Source: Liolophura sinensis
Lineage: Eukaryota; Mollusca; Polyplacophora; Chitonida; Chitonidae
NCBI RefSeq assembly: GCF_032854445.1
Contig: NC_088295.1
Location: 22,865,385-22,929,384, forward strand
DNA length: 64,000 bases
Reading direction: 5' to 3'
Numbering within the stretch: position 1 is the stretch's first letter; the number at the start of each line of letters is the position of its first letter. Positions 48,901 through 64,000 of this stretch are shown here, piece after piece. Below the pieces are notes generated by a model that worked only from the letters and a program-made list of their open reading frames with translations, was not told the DNA's origin and made no database searches. Both the position numbers and the translations under genes were made by a program.

Positions 48901-50533
48901 ACAAGAATTTTTTAACCATGCAGCCATGTCTCACCCCTTAAAAACTGGTTATGCACTAGGTACGAGAATCTTCTATCAGTTACTAATTTCTCCTGTTGAG
49001 AGTAGAGCCTATCTACTTCATTCAGGTCTCTATCATTGAAAATCTTCCAGTTGCTTTGAGAATACCTTTTCTACAGATTCATTCTAGATGAACTATTTGC
49101 TTTTTTTTTTTTACTTTTTTCTTTTGCTGTGGATACATAAATCTCAACAACCAATAAAAAAAGGAAAAATACAGAATGTAAATCATACTTGGCATGGTAT
49201 TATTTGAAAACAGTCATTTATTCTGAGTAAGAAACAGTTGGTAATCATTAGATGACAGCAATGTCAAACACTGAAACAAGAACACTGGCAAAATATATAT
49301 TACATCTTCTGCAATGTAAATTGAGAAATAAATAATAAAAAAAACTATGTTAAACAAAACACATTCATTTTCTTTTAAGGCACAATGATTTTCGGACCAG
49401 GTGTATCACAGAAAGTAAAATACTTCACATAATACAATTATACATGAATACAAAATATTAACATTTGTTTTTTCATAATAAATACACATTATTCACACAT
49501 AACAAGTGCTGTGTTATCAATGTTTGTGGAACATTTCAGTGAACAATATTTTTTATACTGAAGTGTAATTTCTTTGTTATTAAAACAGATCTAATATAGT
49601 GAGAATAGATACATTGCACACTCAAACACTGAAGATATATATCAGGGGCCACTTGTACATAACGACTGTAGGCAAAGCTGACTGTAAGTTGACATGTTAA
49701 AAACATATGTTGCCATGGTAGTTACAATGAACTTAGCCTACAATAGCTCTGTGTAAGAGACCCCACATCTGTAAAAATAAACAGAATTTCATTCAGCCAC
49801 ATATGAAGGCATGAAGAAGCTACTGGTGAGGCCTTGTGGCTTTTGATCACCTTTCTTTGGTTTCTGACCAATTCCAAATCTCAGATAAGAGAAAGAGAGG
49901 CCACGTAGATGGATATTGCCAGTCACTACAAAAGCTTGGAGCATACATACTGTGAAATACAATTATTACCTCATACTGGTAAGATTATATGAATGTACAT
50001 ATACATGTATATTGCATTATGGGATTTGGCTCTGCAAATTGAGCTGTACTGAACTGACTGAGCATCAAGCAGGTATAGTTTAAAGGTAAGAGCTTATCCC
50101 AGGAGAAACAGCAGGGCATAAACACATATTTGTGAGCATTCTGCCAAAAGGTGTACAGGTTACAAACAGAGGACATTACGAAAGTCCTGTACTGGTAATG
50201 TGGAAGTGGACCTATAACTGGACCACAATCTCATACAAGGTGTTCATGCGACACAGTGGGCTATATAGTCTGAGCACTGATCAAAGCACCCATGCATGCA
50301 TTCCTCCGGAAGTCCATGTAATACTGTCACAAGCCGTGTCTGTATCTCTGTATGGCCTGTCCAATCTGATAGGTGGTGGGCATCCAGCGCTCATTAGTGC
50401 TGAAGAACAGGATGCACAGTGTACACTTAGGATGGCTGCCCTAGACAGCCACAAGTATTCAGTACAACAGCTAGTGTTATCATACTTCGTCACATCCTTG
50501 TCATTTCCTCCTCCAGCCCCACTTCTCACTTAG
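46000..50533. other. Intergenic, with probable 3'UTR of the CDKL2-like gene at the right end
   Basis: Contains a poly-G run (46905-46919), a TCAA repeat near 47866-47885 and a decayed SINE-like stretch (48650-48740). The minus-strand frame 47153-47449 (98 codons) has no recognised domain. The right 1.3 kb is probably kinase 3'UTR. Confidence 0.4.
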
Positions 50534-61708
<11,175 letters not shown>

Positions 61709-61814
61709 TTATGATGTGTACGAATTTATCACCTCTGATTAAAGTAACAAAACAAAAACAAGAAACAGAAAGAAAATTAACGATGTAACATGCAATTTAG
61801 TCCTACTTGTAAAA

Positions 61815-61985
61815 CATTATTTATTTAATTATTTTTACACTATACTCAAGAATATTTCTCCTATACAATGTCAGCCAGCATTATGGTGGGATGAAACTGT
61901 ATGGAAACCCACCACCATCTGCAGACTGTTGGTAGACCTTCTCATGTACATGTATGACTGGAGAGGAAGCCAGCATGAGCTTTGT
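61815..61985 (-). repeat. Head-less SINE upstream of the CDKL2-like start codon
   Basis: TTTATTTAATTATTTTTACA, then CTATACTCAAGAATATTTCT, CCAGCATTATGGTGGGATGA and GGAGAGGAAGCCAGCATGAG follow the SINE order. The tRNA head is missing. Confidence 0.75.
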
Positions 61986-64000
61986 AAACATTATGTACAC
62001 ATGCATGTAACACAGATGTTAATCCCTGCAACCACAACAGAAAATATGGTTGCTGTATTCACCCAGAAAAGTCTACTTAAACAAATGGGCATATAGCAAT
62101 TATCCAATATACCTGAACACACTAGACATGTGCATTCACGAAAAAGCTACACATATATTGGCACAAGTACTTGACTATTCTTAATGAAGCACTTTCTTCA
62201 GATTTCAAGAAACACTAATGAACAATCTATATTCAAGCTTGGGCTAATACCTGCAATTTAGGCTGATAATCGGGCTGAAATAAACTGGTCAATTATCAGA
62301 TAATATTTTATACATAGCCAATAGTATTGCATTCTCAGGTGTTCTGTACACACAGTCTGAAACTTAGGTTTGTACAAAAGTAGCTCAATGAGTCAAATAT
62401 GTATATGGCACAAATATGTTCAATTTTCATACTGATCTACCCTATCTGTTTCATAAATATGATTTTACTAGTACATGAAATACACAAATAGTACTGTGCA
62501 AGTATAATTACCCTAACATACTTTCAGTTTTATTTGCTTCTCACTGTGGTCTTGTATATGAACAACAATCATTTTGGTTGACGTACGCAGGATATTAAAG
62601 ACACCATACCAAAACAAGCCAACCCTATCATGTACATGTACGTCCACCAGCAAAATGTAATCTAAAGCCAATTACATTACACACTACATTAATTTAACCA
62701 ACGACACAGTTTAGGTCCAGCTTTTACGACACCATATATCACACAGCTTAAACTATGCGTGTTCACGTAGTCAGCAAAGTATATAGTTATACATCACCTA
62801 CCGCTATATCTAGAATCATCTTTCTTTTACATTTCACAAAAGAAAATGAACTTGCTATGGAATGACTTATTTCTGGATTAATAAAAGAGCGTAGGGTGCC
62901 ATGTTGGAAGAATTCTCTCAGTATACTGGTTAGACTCAGGTGAGGCCTGAAGTACAATGAGAAATAATTTATGGGGTCGCGTCCATGTTTGCCTATGGTC
63001 TTAAGGCTACCTAGTCCATTCTGATCGTCACTACTATATAAATTACACATAATTGGAGTCAATTGTGTTTTACCCCAGTTAATGAAGCAGAGCTTCAGTC
63101 ACTTGATTGTAGTATGAATAGCGCAGTAGGGGAGGGCACAGGACTGCTGAGGTCTCCCCTGCCTTCAGGTATACATGAACATAAATGTACACCCTAACAG
63201 CTAATCTGTATTACACATCAGGTCTTGGAACCAATAATAGCGGTATAATGAACTGCCAAAACCCCAATACAATAGCATGTGGATAGCTCCTCCAAAAGCC
63301 TATTCTCACGGTGTTATAGCTTTTTAGTGATTGACATACCCCATTGCTGCACAGTCTAATAGTTAATCCAGCCCTCACCAAGTGCCACTTCAATCTAAAT
63401 ATGACTGGACACACCCTGAAAACCTGACATTCCAGCTCTATCAGAATGCCCTATCTATATGTTGCATTTCTAAAATGTCCCAAACCAATGGAGTTGAAGA
63501 CTCAAAAATAAGTTTTTTGGTACAGGGCAAAGGGCAGTGGTTTAATTACTCTTGGTATTCTGATGTTTTCAAGTTATAAACATAGCTGTTGTTGTGTAGG
63601 TAAAAAATTCTTAAGCATAGTGTAAAAGAAAAATCAAATCAAAAAGTACATGTACATTTTATTTGTTATACTTCTGGTACACATTTTGATTCTCATATTT
63701 ACTTTATTGCATTTCCTGCATCACTCACCTGTGGTCAGATTCAAATTATTTCTCAACAAAAAAATACTGAAACAAATACTTTAACTATAAGGAGCTCTTA
63801 CACAATAAACACTTACGTTAATCTTATTGCACTTCAGGAAACAAAACACAGCTAACCCGAATGACAACCTAAAGGCATACCCTTATGAGTTATAAGCAAA
63901 TTAAAAAAAAAACATTAATTCTTTTACCCATTTCAACAAACCTGAGTAAATTATTAAAGTGGTAGTGAAAATGACTGTCAGTTTGGCCATTCAACCATTA
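61986..64000. other. Upstream flank of the CDKL2-like gene
   Basis: It may contain a noncoding first exon of the kinase gene, but I could not place one. The frame at 62787-63062 has no recognised domain. Confidence 0.4.

Noticed and set aside
50132-50533. 133-codon plus-strand frame ending next to the kinase stop codon
   Set aside because: Antisense to the likely kinase 3'UTR; no recognised domain or splice context.

Overview
This is animal nuclear DNA. It is AT-rich, its genes are split into short exons by introns that mostly run from a few hundred bases to about 3 kb, and it is full of short tandem arrays and tRNA-derived SINEs. One SINE family has a tRNA-like head and a 3' end reading TTGAGTACGGCGTAAAACACC followed by an A/T tail. 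Such elements, together with frequent TACATGTA words, suggest a lophotrochozoan, most likely a mollusc and possibly a bivalve. The taxon is inferred from the repeats and was not checked by any search.

Four protein-coding genes can be supported, all on the minus strand. In transcription order from the right edge they are: (1) a CDKL2-like protein kinase (61681 to 50534, 12 coding exons, 612 aa, every splice phase closing); (2) a secreted, GPI-anchored Ly6/quiver-type protein (45873 to 44119, 3 exons, 143 aa); (3) a second Ly6/quiver-type paralogue (40229 to 36826, 4 exons, 146 aa); (4) a synaptotagmin-like protein with one membrane segment and two C2 domains that lack most Ca2+ ligands (27259 to 24343, 3 coding exons, 501 aa). 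Nothing shows that the kinase works with the others. The two Ly6 genes are clearly paralogues and share a GTCACGTG motif upstream of their start codons. The Ly6 and synaptotagmin products would both act at membranes.

The left 24 kb has no gene I can support. It is a patchwork of tandem arrays: a 48-bp unit (about 565-2428) that runs into a 59-bp unit (to about 3460), a 53-bp unit (16919-18242), a 99-bp unit (19190-20573) and a 76-bp unit (22420-23060). SINEs lie between them, including one SINE inserted inside another with both target-site duplications still visible, and so do MITE-like inverted repeats. Regions 27.3-36.8 kb and 46-50.5 kb are mostly featureless intergenic DNA. Further minisatellites sit inside introns: 27-bp units in the synaptotagmin gene, 45-bp units in the first-described Ly6 gene and 30-bp units in the kinase gene. 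A long AT-cored palindrome lies in an intron of the Ly6 gene at 36.8-40.2 kb.

No wholly new molecular system was found. The observations most worth following are: the 48-bp array, whose units carry a match to the RNA polymerase III A-box on the minus strand, with most unit-to-unit changes falling at tolerated positions; the two intronic minisatellites that repeat consensus 5' splice sites on the sense strand; and the large palindrome.
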